From: Natrinema versiforme
GTDB taxonomy: Archaea > Halobacteriota > Halobacteria > Halobacteriales > Natrialbaceae
Assembly: GCF_005576615.1 (NCBI RefSeq)
Contig: NZ_CP040330.1
Location: forward strand, 1,240,001-1,304,000
Reading direction: 5' to 3'
Length of the DNA: 64,000 nt
Numbering within the stretch: the first letter of the stretch is position 1; each line of letters starts with the position of its first letter. The position numbers were made by a program, and so were the translations under genes. Under the pieces are notes generated by a model. That model was not told where the DNA came from. It searched no databases and worked only from the letters and a program-made list of their open reading frames with translations. This document shows, one piece after another, positions 1-9,257 of the stretch.

Positions 1-815
1 AGCAGCAGTCCGAGGAAGAGCACGGACGTGATGCTCCGGGGGATCGAATACATCCCGTAGAAGATGTACATCGGGACGGAGATCAGGAGCAGACACGATA
101 GCAGCCCGACCCGCTCGTTGGGGTACACTCGGCGGGCAAAGGAGTACATCATCGGCACGCCGGCGCCGAAGGTGAGCCCGGAGAGCAGATACATCGTGGC
201 GTGGGGTGAGACCCAGTCGCCGAACACCTGCGACGTGGCTCCCGCGAGGGCGTGCCAGAGGACGAACGGCTCGTACGACGCGGGCTGTGACGGCGTCGAC
301 CCCGTTTCGACGACGAAATTCGTCATTGAGATGTGGGTCGACAGATCGGTTCGACCGACGAAGAAGTCGTAGTTGAGCGTCACGCTGAAGATCACGAGCA
401 ACAGCGCGACCGCGACGTGATAGAGGACGATCGTCCGGCTCGCACTCTCGCCGCTCGAGACGGCGAGCAGGAAACACGTCGTGTACAGCGCCCCGACGCC
501 CAGGAAGAACACCGTGGGACGAACCGCGGTGCGGGCGACGAGGAGTACGAGCGCGCTCAGGATGACGTGGAAGACGATCGAGAGGAGTCGCCAGTCGATG
601 GCCCCGAGGGAGCCGAGCTGGGTGTGGCGGGCGATTCGGTCGGTGCCGACTCGACGGACGACGAGCGGCGAGGCGACCATCGGAATCGCGACGTACAGCC
701 CCAGAACGGCGAGGTTAGATAGCCCGAGCCAGAGCGGCACGGCGAGCCCGATCACTGCTACGATCGGCAGCGCGACCATTGCGCCGACGGAGAGGGCGAC
801 AAGTCGCCGACTCAT
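1..815 (-). CDS. Polytopic membrane protein, partial (runs off the left edge)
   Basis: The reverse strand reads open from an ATG at 815 to the window edge, about 271 residues with no stop. It starts MSRRLVALSVGAMVALPIVA and contains six or more hydrophobic helices. A polar loop (TDLSTHISMTNF, roughly residues 153-164) between membrane segments has the acidic-plus-His look of the first outer loop of GT-C or GT39-type glycosyltransferases. The later part is again strongly hydrophobic. A GT-C glycosyltransferase or polysaccharide polymerase would suit the surface-polysaccharide neighbourhood, but the C-terminal half is missing and the family cannot be fixed from what is visible. Confidence 0.75.
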   Translation of the reverse strand, partial: MSRRLVALSVGAMVALPIVAVIGLAVPLWLGLSNLAVLGLYVAIPMVASPLVVRRVGTDRIARHTQLGSLGAIDWRLLSIVFHVILSALVLLVARTAVRPTVFFLGVGALYTTCFLLAVSSGESASRTIVLYHVAVALLLVIFSVTLNYDFFVGRTDLSTHISMTNFVVETGSTPSQPASYEPFVLWHALAGATSQVFGDWVSPHATMYLLSGLTFGAGVPMMYSFARRVYPNERVGLLSCLLLISVPMYIFYGMYSIPRSITSVLFLGLL

Positions 816-1179
816 CGGACCCCCTCGAGCGGACGGGTGATCGCCGGGTCGCGACGGCTCGAGCGGGCGACACACCGGTCGTTTCGTCCGGGCAGCGCTG
901 CAGTTGCTGTCGTCGCGGGCACGGATGGCTCGCCCCTACGCGGACCACTCCGGAAAAGCTATCCACCGTCGTTCGTGCGTTCGTGAACGTTACTGCCGGC
1001 CGATCTCGATCGGGGAGCCGGTCGAGCCGGAGCGGTCCGCGGGATCGGCCGTCGCTGTTCCGTTCGCGCGGGTCGTATCAGCGTAGGTTTCGATTACTCG
1101 ACCGGGACCCGCCTAATCAGAGATTCCGAACGGGCACAGTACGAACTGTATTGTCACCGGAGCCGATACCGTCGATAGA
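816..1179. other. Intergenic region between divergent genes
   Basis: This stretch of 364 bases has no convincing gene on either strand. It must hold the promoters of the leftward membrane protein and the rightward lyase-like gene. The only structure seen is a short inverted repeat, ACAGT-acga-ACTGT at 1136-1149, 31 bases before the ATG at 1180, which could be a regulator site. No clear TATA box was found. Confidence 0.5.
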
Positions 1180-2448
1180 ATGCGAACTCGACGGTCGTAT
1201 CTAAAGGGCGCGGGAGCGCTGCTGGCGGGCGTGGGGGTGGCGGTCGGTGCCGCGAGGTTCACGCCGACGGACGGCCGGACGGATCAGGGCAACGCGACCG
1301 ACGACGACGCCATCGAACCGCCCGAACAGCCGGCTGACGACGCGGCGGTGATCGACATCGATTACGACCAACACGATCGGCCGGGGGATGTCTACCGCAT
1401 CTGGACGGGCAAGGAGGGAGAGAGCTACTCGTTCGTCGATGATCGAGTGTACAACGGCGACAGCGCCATGCGCTGCCGGATCGGGAACGGCGAGAACAAC
1501 GGCAGCAACGCGACGTACTGGTTGCCCGTCAACGGCTACGGCCAACCCAGCGAGGTCTACCAGCGAGCGGTAATCTCGCTGGGCGACGACTGGGAAATGG
1601 AGGGCAAGGACGTCTGCCGGTTCTGGTGTACCGGGCTAAACGACGAGGCCGGTCCGGCCGGTTCCGGCGGCAACGGACCGCCCACCGGCGACGACGGCTG
1701 GTCGAACCTCGTGACCGTCACCACTCGCGGACCGGACGGGAACGGGACCGACGAGTACAATCTGGCCGCCTACACGTACCACATGGACCAATCGTACTCG
1801 GCCGGCGAACTCGAGGTCATCGCGGCACCGATCCCGAGCGGCGAGTGGTTCGAACTCGAGACCCACGTACGGATGAACTCGATCGTCGACGGGGAGGCGG
1901 TGCCCAACGGCGAGGTTCGGTACTGGCTGAACGGAGAACTGGTGTACGAACGGACGGACTTTCGGTGGACGACGACCGACGCGCAGGCCGTCGAACACGC
2001 CGGTCCGATCGTCCGGTACGGCGGCAGCGAGAACGCGCCGACGGATCTCCGGCTGTACTACGACGAGCATCGGCTCGTCCTCGGCGACGCCCCGCCCATC
2101 CCGTCCTACGACGAGCAAGACGGGTTCGTGAGCCCGACGGTCAGAGACGAGTACGAGGGACGGATCACGTTCGTGAGCCGGGACGAGCGGACGACGTACA
2201 CGATCCGCTGTGACGGCGAGATCGTCCACTCGGAGTGGAGCAACATCGACGGCCAGCGGGCGACGTACAACGACACCGTCTCGATTACCGACGACGGGGA
2301 GACGGTCGTCGAAGCGACGATCGTGCCCTCGAGTACGGACGGCTACTTCTATAACGGCGAAATCGTCTCGATTTCGGCGGACCCCGACCCCGCCGAGCTG
2401 TGGGTCGACGGAGACCAAGTCGATATCGACGACTACGCCGGCGAGTGA
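1180..2448 (+). CDS. Tat-exported polysaccharide-lyase-like protein (paralogue 1 of 3)
   Basis: The product is 422 residues. The N-terminus has a twin-arginine signal (TRRSYLKGAGALLAG) followed by an acidic linker. A beta-sandwich-like domain spans about residues 54-305, with landmarks GYGQPSEVYQ, GPPTGDDGWS, YTYHMD and VRYGGSENAP. The pattern resembles PL14-type (alginate or glucuronan lyase) jelly-roll proteins, but I cannot confirm catalytic residues. A second domain (about 310-420; YTIRCDGEIVHSEW, GYFYNGEIVS) recurs in paralogue 3 and is missing from paralogue 2. It probably acts outside the cell on a polysaccharide. A lyase role is inferred from domain pattern and from the neighbouring uronate-sugar operon; a carbohydrate-binding role without catalysis is also possible. 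Confidence 0.8.
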   Translation: MRTRRSYLKGAGALLAGVGVAVGAARFTPTDGRTDQGNATDDDAIEPPEQPADDAAVIDIDYDQHDRPGDVYRIWTGKEGESYSFVDDRVYNGDSAMRCRIGNGENNGSNATYWLPVNGYGQPSEVYQRAVISLGDDWEMEGKDVCRFWCTGLNDEAGPAGSGGNGPPTGDDGWSNLVTVTTRGPDGNGTDEYNLAAYTYHMDQSYSAGELEVIAAPIPSGEWFELETHVRMNSIVDGEAVPNGEVRYWLNGELVYERTDFRWTTTDAQAVEHAGPIVRYGGSENAPTDLRLYYDEHRLVLGDAPPIPSYDEQDGFVSPTVRDEYEGRITFVSRDERTTYTIRCDGEIVHSEWSNIDGQRATYNDTVSITDDGETVVEATIVPSSTDGYFYNGEIVSISADPDPAELWVDGDQVDIDDYAGE

Positions 2449-2482
2449 TCGAGGCCCCGTTCGTCTCGGCCGGCCGCGGGCC

Positions 2483-3721
2483 TCACTGGGTCCGCTCGAG
2501 GTACAGCGAGCGGCCCAACCGGTAGAGCGACCAGCCGAGTCGGGAGTACCCCGTCTCCATCTCGACCAGGGGGATCGCGTCGCCGCCGTACTTCCGTTTG
2601 AACGTGAACACCGAGTTATCGAAGTGCGAGCCGGTCCGTCCGAAACTGTACCGGTCGTCCCCCCGCTCGATCCCCCACTTGATCGCTCGTTCGTGCATGA
2701 GTTCGGACGGATGGTATTGGTAGTTCTCCGTGTCCGGAATCGCCGACAGCCAGTGGTGGAGCGTCCCGCCTTCCTCGTCGAGGAGGTAGACGTATCGGCC
2801 GACGTCGTCCCCGTCGACGACGGCCCGGAACACGCGGACCCGCTCCTCGAGCCGGTCCGCGATCGCTTCCAAGAACTCCCGGGGATGGGCGGTGCCGTTG
2901 ACGCGATCGACGTTCTTCGCGTACCACCGATACGTGGTCTCGAGGTCGTCCCCGAGCGGGTCGATCTCCACGCGGTAGTCCTGCTCGTGGGCCTTCCGGA
3001 GGTCCCGTCGGCGCTCCTTGTCCATGTTCTCGCGGATGGCCTCCCACCCGTCGCCGAGGTCGAGAACCAAGAGACAGGAGTCGAGCGTCGAGCGATAGCC
3101 CCGCGCCTCGAGGTAGCGACCGTACCGGACGTACTCCGGGTCGTACGCGCGAACGCGATGGGAGAGGATCCGCGGTCCGGCCACCGTCTCGAGGGCGTCG
3201 AACAGGAGGTCGACGGTATCGCCCTCGCTCGAGGTGACGACCGGCCCGCCGAATCCCGGATCGGCGGAGACGAGTTGCCGAACGGGCGGGGTCACCGGGA
3301 GCGCGTCGACGACGGCATCGGGCAGCGAGAGGTCGGTGACGAAGTTCGGCATGAGTCCGACTGGGTTCCCGCGTTTCTCGACGACGATGTGACACGGGTC
3401 AGAGTCGAACCCATCCTCGATCGCGCGGAGCCACTCGTACCGGTGAAACAGCGTTCCGCGGTCGGACTGGGAGACGGCGTTGTTCCACTGGTTCTCGTTG
3501 GCGCCGCTGATGGACCGGTAGCACACCGCCGAGAGCGGTGAGTCGTTCCGGTCGCCACCGCCCTCCGATCGCTCGCGGTCCCCGTTCGCCCGTGCGCCGA
3601 GCGAGCGGGCGAGTTCCCGCGGATCGAACTCCGAGAGTCGATCCTCGATCGTCGATCCGCTCGCGATACCACCGGTATCGGTACTCGCCGAGTCGCGCTG
3701 TCGGTCCTCGGTATCGGTCAT
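2483..3721 (-). CDS. FemAB/BioF2-like GNAT-fold transferase
   Basis: The product is 412 residues from the ATG at 3721; longer upstream extensions have a non-haloarchaeal composition and were rejected. After an acidic, disordered N-terminus (about 1-80), the protein has the BioF2/FemAB pattern: WNNAVSQSDRGTLFHRYEWL near the start of the fold, NMDKERRRDLRKAHE, and a C-terminal SFGRTGSHFDNSVFTFKRK. FemAB-type enzymes move an aminoacyl or acyl group to an amino group on a cell-wall precursor or polysaccharide. Similar proteins are typical members of exopolysaccharide loci. It is separate from the nine-gene operon and lies between two lyase-like genes. The substrate is unknown. Confidence 0.85.
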   Translation of the reverse strand: MTDTEDRQRDSASTDTGGIASGSTIEDRLSEFDPRELARSLGARANGDRERSEGGGDRNDSPLSAVCYRSISGANENQWNNAVSQSDRGTLFHRYEWLRAIEDGFDSDPCHIVVEKRGNPVGLMPNFVTDLSLPDAVVDALPVTPPVRQLVSADPGFGGPVVTSSEGDTVDLLFDALETVAGPRILSHRVRAYDPEYVRYGRYLEARGYRSTLDSCLLVLDLGDGWEAIRENMDKERRRDLRKAHEQDYRVEIDPLGDDLETTYRWYAKNVDRVNGTAHPREFLEAIADRLEERVRVFRAVVDGDDVGRYVYLLDEEGGTLHHWLSAIPDTENYQYHPSELMHERAIKWGIERGDDRYSFGRTGSHFDNSVFTFKRKYGGDAIPLVEMETGYSRLGWSLYRLGRSLYLERTQ

Positions 3722-4102
3722 ACGGCCAGTCCACCACCGACCTATGTGTCGTTTTGTGTTGTGGGAATGTACTGTGAAATAAGTCAAACAATCCCGTACA
3801 GGCGACGTACAGGATTGGTACAAAGACAGCTCGGTCTGTGGATGCGCGCAGGTCCTCGTGCGTGAACGGTCGCGCAACTCCGTCCCGTGTCGGTCCGCTC
3901 CGAGACGCGATCGAAACAGTTCACTCGTCGGCTGCAACTGGCGATTCAATACGTTATTACTCGACCCTCGTCCCGCGACCGTCGAACGTTCCGGAGAGAC
4001 CGAATTACTACGAGCGTTAATATTCTCCATCAAACAGTCGTATTTTCGGTACGAAGTCAGGAAACGAAGGTTGATAACGGAACAATTGATTACTCGAGTC
4101 GC
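3722..4102. other. Divergent intergenic region
   Basis: These 381 bases lie between the leftward FemAB-like gene and the rightward second lyase-like gene. The reading frames crossing them are Arg/Ser-rich shadows without haloarchaeal codon bias. The sequence is AT-richer than the genes, as expected for promoters, with runs such as AATACGTTATTACTCG (3948-3963). No repeat or RNA gene was recognised. Confidence 0.4.
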
Positions 4103-5077
4103 ATGGTCCCCAATCGGTTCTTACTCGGTGGCGACGAGTCGACGAACGGTACGGATCGGGCGTCCGACAACGCGTGTTCCCGTCGGTCGTACCTGCGAGC
4201 GACCGGTGCGGCGGTCGCGGCCGGGCTGACCGCCGGCACCGCGAGCGCATCGGCGGCCGGCGCTGACGGTGCGCCGGCGACCGGCACGTCGGACGAGGCC
4301 TCGAGCGTGATCGACATCGACTACGATCGAATCGACGCACCGTCGGACGCGTACCGCGTCTGGAACGGGAACGAAGCGAGCGCGGCGATGGGTCAGCACC
4401 CGACCCAGTCCGGGTCGCAGTCGCTTTCGATCACGGTCGGCAGCGGCAATAGCTGGGGCACGAACGCGATGTACTGGCTGTCCGAACAGGGCTACGGGCA
4501 GCCGTCGGAGGCTTACCAGCGACAGCGGGTCTCCATCAGCGACGGCTGGGAGATGGCCCCCGACGACCTCTGTCGGTTCACGGCTATCGGGTTCAACACG
4601 GAGGCCGGCAACGCGGGCTCGGGCGGGCGCGGACCGCCGACGGGCGCCGACGGCTGGTCGTCGGTCGTCTGTCTGGCGAACCGCGGGAACCCGCCCGCCG
4701 GAACGTACGGGCTGGCGACGTACACCTACCACATGGACTATCACAGCGGCTCCGGCGAGATCGAGCTCACCGACGCGGCGATCCCCATCGGCGAGTGGGT
4801 CGACCTCGAGACATACGTCCGGATGAACACGTACCAGAACGGCCGGGCGAATTCCGACGGCGTCATCCGCTACTGGCTCGACGGCGAACTCGCCTACGAA
4901 CGTGAGGATCTCCGCTTTACGACGACGGACGCGCAGGCGATCGAGTATCTCGGTCCCCGCGTCAGGTACGGCGGCAGCGAGGTCGCCCCGGCCGAGCAAT
5001 CGATTCAGTACGGCGATCACCGGATCGTCGTTGGACCCGCCGCATCCGACCGCGCGCCGTCCGCTCGGCGCTCGTAA
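4103..5077 (+). CDS. Tat-exported polysaccharide-lyase-like protein (paralogue 2 of 3, single domain)
   Basis: The product is 324 residues, starting at ATG 4103 (MVPNRFLLGG); the reading frame is open further upstream but the composition there is not coding-like. The Tat signal is SRRSYLRATGAAVAAG with an Ala-rich cleavage region. The single lyase-like domain (about 85-305) repeats the landmarks of its neighbours: GYGQPSEAYQ, GPPTGADGWS, TYTYHMD, VRYGGSEVAP. The protein stops right after this domain with a short Arg/Ser tail (DRAPSARRS), so it lacks the accessory C-terminal domain present in paralogues 1 and 3. This could be an original single-domain form or a truncation; no remnant of the missing domain is visible downstream. 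Confidence 0.8.
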   Translation: MVPNRFLLGGDESTNGTDRASDNACSRRSYLRATGAAVAAGLTAGTASASAAGADGAPATGTSDEASSVIDIDYDRIDAPSDAYRVWNGNEASAAMGQHPTQSGSQSLSITVGSGNSWGTNAMYWLSEQGYGQPSEAYQRQRVSISDGWEMAPDDLCRFTAIGFNTEAGNAGSGGRGPPTGADGWSSVVCLANRGNPPAGTYGLATYTYHMDYHSGSGEIELTDAAIPIGEWVDLETYVRMNTYQNGRANSDGVIRYWLDGELAYEREDLRFTTTDAQAIEYLGPRVRYGGSEVAPAEQSIQYGDHRIVVGPAASDRAPSARRS

Positions 5078-5394
5078 CGAGCCCCGGCGGGTCGCCGAAG
5101 GGACGGTTTCGTGCCCTGAGTTCCGCCACTGCCGGTCCGTCGCGACGAAGTTCTGTGCGGGTAATTCGGTATTACGGAAGATGTATCGCCACAGTGTGCG
5201 GTGAAGCGTTTCGCTCGAGTTGTTCATCGCCGGTAATATTATTTTACTCGCATCCGTTTTGGTATTGCATACGGAAGGAGATGAGGGTAGACAAATGGAA
5301 CCCCCGGACGGCGACGCGGCGGAATATAAGTTATCGGTACAGATAGAATATAGTTCCCAATACTAGTACTAAGATAAATATACACTCTGAAAAT
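5078..5394. other. Intergenic region with AT-rich promoter
   Basis: These 317 bases have no gene. The last 80 bases are strongly AT-rich (GGAATATAAGTTATCGG around 5328, then ACTAAGATAAATATACAC just before the next ATG), consistent with a TATA/BRE region for the gene at 5395. No repeat was found. Confidence 0.5.
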
Positions 5395-7278
5395 ATGAAC
5401 AACAATGAGTCCGGAAAAGTTTATAGCGGTATATTCTCATTACCCGGTCGAATGGCACGCGACAGATCGGTAGCGGATGACGACAGTACCGACGCCGATG
5501 GCCCACGGCGATCGACGACCGACGACGAGATCGACCGTCGTTCGTATCTGAAACTGACCGGAACGGCCGCTGCACTTGCGGCGGGCGCGGGCGCAGCGAC
5601 CGGGACAGTGAGCGCCGCGAGCGAGGTCGACTGGATCGAACTCGACTACGACCAGTACAGCAGTCCCGACGACATCTACCACTACACGTCCGGGAACGGC
5701 TCCTACGGGTTCACTCCCTCGGACAGGGACGACGGGCAGGTCCTGTCCATCCACACGGAGCGAAATCGGAATACCAACCAGAACGTCAGTTACGACATCC
5801 TACAGGACGGCTACGACGCGCCGAAAGCGGTCTACCAGTCCATCGACATCAAATGCGGTGAATCGATGACGTTCAACGCCACCGGCGACAACGTCCGCTT
5901 TCTCAACGCCGGGATCAATATCCAGTGGGGCGATGCTCACTCCGGCGTCGACGGCCCGCCGTCGGGCGACGACGGCTGGTCCGTTCGGCTCTACGTCTAC
6001 GACCACGACGGCAACTCGAGCGGGCCGTTCGGGCTGAACGTCTACAGCTACCACATGGATCGCCGGGCCTCGTCCGGCGAATCCGATGTCGTCCGGTCGG
6101 ATATCTTCCGACCCGGAGAGTGGCAGCGCGTCGAGACCTACATCGAGATGAACACGATCTCGAACGGCCAGGCGAACGCCGACGGGCTCGTCCGCGTCTG
6201 GGTCGACGGCGAGGAAGTGTACCATCGCGACGACTTCCGCTGGACGACCGAACCGCAGCAGGCCCACCAGCTACTCGGTCCCGTCATGCGCTATGGCGGC
6301 TCCGAGGTCGCCCCGCGAGATACGGATATCTACTACGATAACCACCGGATCGCGGTCGGCGGCCTGCCGGAGGACCGCGACGGCGGCAGCGGCGGCTTCG
6401 ACTACGACGCCCACGACAACGTCGTGCCTCCGAGCCAGAGCGACCAGTACGAAGAGCGCTTTTCCTTCCGAAACGGCGATTCCGCCTCGGCGTACACGCT
6501 CTACGTCGACGGCGAGATCGTCCAGTCCGACTGGGGACGAGCGAGCTACAACGAGACCGTCACCGTCAGCGAGGAAGGCGAGTACGCGGTCGTCGAAGCC
6601 ACCGCGGGCCCCGGCACGTACGACGGGTTCTACTTCAACGGCGACATCGTCGCGATGGCGTTCGATCCGTATCCCGAACGCGCGTGGCGCGGCCCGGCCG
6701 ACGGCGCCGGCGACGACGTCGTCACCTTCGACGACTATCCGGAGTCCCCGCCGGAACCCGAGGAGAGCCTCGACAACACGATCCTCATCGACGGCATCGG
6801 CACCGTCGGCGGGACCGACTACGAGTTCACCGTCAGCGGCACGGCCGAAGCGTCGAACTACAGGGGAGCGACGGTCAACGACGCCGACACCGTCGACGGC
6901 GGCACCGTCACGGGATCCGTCGGCGGCTGGCGAGACGCGTTCGTCTTCAGCGGCGAACTCGAGGACCTCAGCGTCGACGGGCCGGCGCGGGTCTCGGTCA
7001 ACGACGAGCGGGTCGATCCCGCCGAGTACGGCGACGGATCGTCGTCGACCCTGACCATCGTGGGTAACGGCACCGAGTCCGTCTACGAGATTACCGTCGA
7101 CGGCACCATCGAACCCGACGCCGACACGAGCGCGGACGTGACGAGCGACTCGGCCGACAGCGTGACCGGAACGATCGAGCGCGGGGTCCACCGGCTGCAG
7201 ATCACGGGTGAACTGGTCGATCTCACCTACGTTGAGGGCGGAACCCACACCTACCTCGACACGGAACGAATCCGATAA
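5395..7278 (+). CDS. Tat-exported polysaccharide-lyase-like protein with three accessory domains (paralogue 3 of 3)
   Basis: The product is 627 residues; ATG 5452 (MARDRSVADD) is an alternative start 19 codons later. The Tat signal is DRRSYLKLTGTAAALAAG. The lyase-like domain (about 80-325) has GPPSGDDGWS, YSYHMD and MRYGGSEVAP. The domain shared with paralogue 1 follows (about 335-450; YTLYVDGEIVQSDW, GFYFNGDIVA). Then come two tandem copies of a small beta-rich module, about 457-545 and 546-627, each with the order (L)xI(D/V)GxG, YE(F/I)TV(S/D)GT, VTG(S/T), (F/L)xxxGEL and a final D-E/T-E-R. Similar modules occur at the C-termini of other haloarchaeal secreted hydrolases and are probably for adhesion or substrate binding. 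Function as a secreted lyase is inferred. Confidence 0.85.
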   Translation: MNNNESGKVYSGIFSLPGRMARDRSVADDDSTDADGPRRSTTDDEIDRRSYLKLTGTAAALAAGAGAATGTVSAASEVDWIELDYDQYSSPDDIYHYTSGNGSYGFTPSDRDDGQVLSIHTERNRNTNQNVSYDILQDGYDAPKAVYQSIDIKCGESMTFNATGDNVRFLNAGINIQWGDAHSGVDGPPSGDDGWSVRLYVYDHDGNSSGPFGLNVYSYHMDRRASSGESDVVRSDIFRPGEWQRVETYIEMNTISNGQANADGLVRVWVDGEEVYHRDDFRWTTEPQQAHQLLGPVMRYGGSEVAPRDTDIYYDNHRIAVGGLPEDRDGGSGGFDYDAHDNVVPPSQSDQYEERFSFRNGDSASAYTLYVDGEIVQSDWGRASYNETVTVSEEGEYAVVEATAGPGTYDGFYFNGDIVAMAFDPYPERAWRGPADGAGDDVVTFDDYPESPPEPEESLDNTILIDGIGTVGGTDYEFTVSGTAEASNYRGATVNDADTVDGGTVTGSVGGWRDAFVFSGELEDLSVDGPARVSVNDERVDPAEYGDGSSSTLTIVGNGTESVYEITVDGTIEPDADTSADVTSDSADSVTGTIERGVHRLQITGELVDLTYVEGGTHTYLDTERIR

Positions 7279-7359
7279 CGGCCGCGGTGCGCCGCACCCG
7301 ACTGCGGCGTGATTCGACCGACCGATTCACAGAACGGGCCCTACCGGCCTCCGATTCGA

Positions 7360-8379
7360 TTACCGGAGCCGCCTGTAGAGACTCGAGACGGCGTTCATGA
7401 CGGGCGTTCCCCGTTCGACCTCGTAGTACGTGGCGAGGTCGGGATTGAACTTCGATTTGTACGTACAGATTCGTTTGGTGTTCGCGCCGCAGAGATCGTA
7501 GCGTTCGATGCCTCTGTCCCGCGCGTCGCGGATGATCCGCCAGTGCAGGAGGTCGTTTATCGGGAAGTCGACGTCCGGTTTTCCGCCGCCCGCCGAGTAG
7601 TAGATCGTCGACGGCCCCTCGAAGACGAGAATCCCGCTCGCGAGGTCGCCATCGACCGCCCCGACGTACGGTCTGAGCCGCCCCGCCGGCAGCGTTTCGT
7701 AGGCCTCGAGGAGGAACTCGAGGGGGACCGTGTACGTTCGGTCTTGGGCCTCGTATCTCGCGGTGACCTGCTCGTGGATGAACTCGATCGCCTCCGTACC
7801 GCGTTCCTCGATCCGGAAGCGTTCGGCGTCGTCCTCGTCGGGGTCGAGGTACCGTCGCAGCGATTTGGAGAACGACTGTTTGAGGTCCTCGGGGTCCCGG
7901 TCGATGGCGAGGACGTACGTGTGCCGGGGCGACGCATCGAACTCGTTCCACGTGAACGGCCGGGGGTCGTCGACGCCGACCGAAGTGCAGACGCGACTGT
8001 ACCGCGGCCCGATCCGCTCGTCGATCGACTCGAGACAGCCCTCGACGAAGCGCCGCAGCCGGCGTTCGGCTTTCCGGCGTTTCAGGTGGCCGTCGTTGAG
8101 CGGTGCCGGTCCCATGCTCGGGATCCCCATCCGCGGCGGCGGGGAAAAGGCCGCGGAGATCCCGCCCTTGCTGAGTTCGAAGACCGGAAACACGCCGACC
8201 GGTTCCTGTCCCTTGTAGCCGATGAACGGGTACAGGTCGGCCGACGCGTGGCGTTCGATGAGTTCGAGCATATCGAACGTGTGGAACAGCGTCCCGCCGC
8301 GAGAGGTGCGGACGTGATCGTCCCACTGCTCGCGATCGATGCGGTCGTCGGCGTCGAATTGAGTGATATCGATGCTCAT
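7360..8379 (-). CDS. FemAB/BioF2-like GNAT-fold transferase (second copy)
   Basis: The product is 339 residues. The start codon overlaps the stop of the upstream deacetylase gene in an ATGA, so the two are translationally coupled, and this is the last gene of the operon. Landmarks are RTSRGGTLFHTFDML, IGYKGQEPVGVFPVFE, KSLRRYLDP and the C-terminal RYDLCGANTKRICTYKSKFN, which match the FemAB-like group. It shares the GTLFH region with the protein at 2483-3721 but is clearly a different subfamily. The probable role is transfer of an amino-acid-like or acyl group to an amino sugar of the polysaccharide made by the operon. The acceptor is unknown. Confidence 0.85.
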   Translation of the reverse strand: MSIDITQFDADDRIDREQWDDHVRTSRGGTLFHTFDMLELIERHASADLYPFIGYKGQEPVGVFPVFELSKGGISAAFSPPPRMGIPSMGPAPLNDGHLKRRKAERRLRRFVEGCLESIDERIGPRYSRVCTSVGVDDPRPFTWNEFDASPRHTYVLAIDRDPEDLKQSFSKSLRRYLDPDEDDAERFRIEERGTEAIEFIHEQVTARYEAQDRTYTVPLEFLLEAYETLPAGRLRPYVGAVDGDLASGILVFEGPSTIYYSAGGGKPDVDFPINDLLHWRIIRDARDRGIERYDLCGANTKRICTYKSKFNPDLATYYEVERGTPVMNAVSSLYRRLR

Positions 8380-9257
8380 GCGTTGGCAGTCACCGTCTCG
8401 AGTCGGTCGTAGTACTCGCCGCAGGGGCCGACCCACGCCCCCATCGCCAGCGCTTCCTCGATCAGCCGCCGGTAGAGCCGCCGGTAACCGGGAAACTCGG
8501 CCTCGTTCATGTACCGGGGGTGCCAGAGGACGGTCGCGACGGCGTCGTTTTCCGCCGCTTCCGTCAGGAGTCGGCGGCACTCGGACCACGCGCGGTCGAT
8601 CGAGGGGGTGTTCTCTACCAACGCCGTCTCCATGATCGTCAGCGGGAAGACGACGAACTCGTCGTCAAACGGCCGAACGACGTCGTAGCGGCCGTCGAAC
8701 CCGTAGTCGTCGCTCGAGCCGAGACTCGCGTCGTAGCGCAGTCCGATCTCGCGGTGGTACCGCCACGTCCGCGGCCGATCCACGTTGAGGTAGTGTTGGC
8801 GACCGCCGACGATCTCGTGGCCCAGAATCGACTCGAGCGTCGCCTTCTCGGCGGCGAGTCGGTCGCGGTCGTCGTAGGAGTCGTAGGAGCCGTGGAGACC
8901 GATCTCCCAGCCGCCGCGATCCAGCGTCCGGATCGCGTCGACGATCTCGTCGTCGGTGATGTCGTATCTGCCGGCGTAGAGTTGCCACGCCTCGGGTCGC
9001 ACCCACTCCCGCGGCGGCTTCTCCCGGAGGGGTTTCTCGTTCAGGAAGTAAAACGACGACCGAACGCCCAACTCCGCCTCGAGGGTGCGTATCGCGTCGA
9101 ACTGCCAGTACGGCCGCTCCGCCGTCACCAGCGAGCGCAGCTGTGACGGATCGCGCTCCGTCACCGCGTAGTACGGCGCTTGGTAGGTCTTGTAGGGCCG
9201 GTCGACGTCGTGGGTCAGACACAGCGCGAACGCGGCGTCATCCGGGACCGAGGTCAC
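8376..9257 (-). CDS. Polysaccharide deacetylase (NodB/CE4-like)
   Basis: The product is 293 residues from a GTG at 9257 that overlaps the stop of the gene upstream (GTGA); the longer open frame is Arg-rich and not coding. The first conserved block is CLTHDVD near residue 13, the Asp-Asp pair used for base and metal in CE4 enzymes. A later HGSYDSY block matches the metal-binding H-x-S/G motif. FYFLNEKP and GLRYDASLGSSDDYGF match the rest of the fold. CE4 enzymes remove N-acetyl groups from GlcNAc-type sugars. There is no signal peptide, so it acts in the cytoplasm or at the inner face of the membrane. Deacetylated amino groups could be acceptors for the adjacent FemAB-like enzyme. Confidence 0.85.
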   Translation of the reverse strand: MTSVPDDAAFALCLTHDVDRPYKTYQAPYYAVTERDPSQLRSLVTAERPYWQFDAIRTLEAELGVRSSFYFLNEKPLREKPPREWVRPEAWQLYAGRYDITDDEIVDAIRTLDRGGWEIGLHGSYDSYDDRDRLAAEKATLESILGHEIVGGRQHYLNVDRPRTWRYHREIGLRYDASLGSSDDYGFDGRYDVVRPFDDEFVVFPLTIMETALVENTPSIDRAWSECRRLLTEAAENDAVATVLWHPRYMNEAEFPGYRRLYRRLIEEALAMGAWVGPCGEYYDRLETVTANA

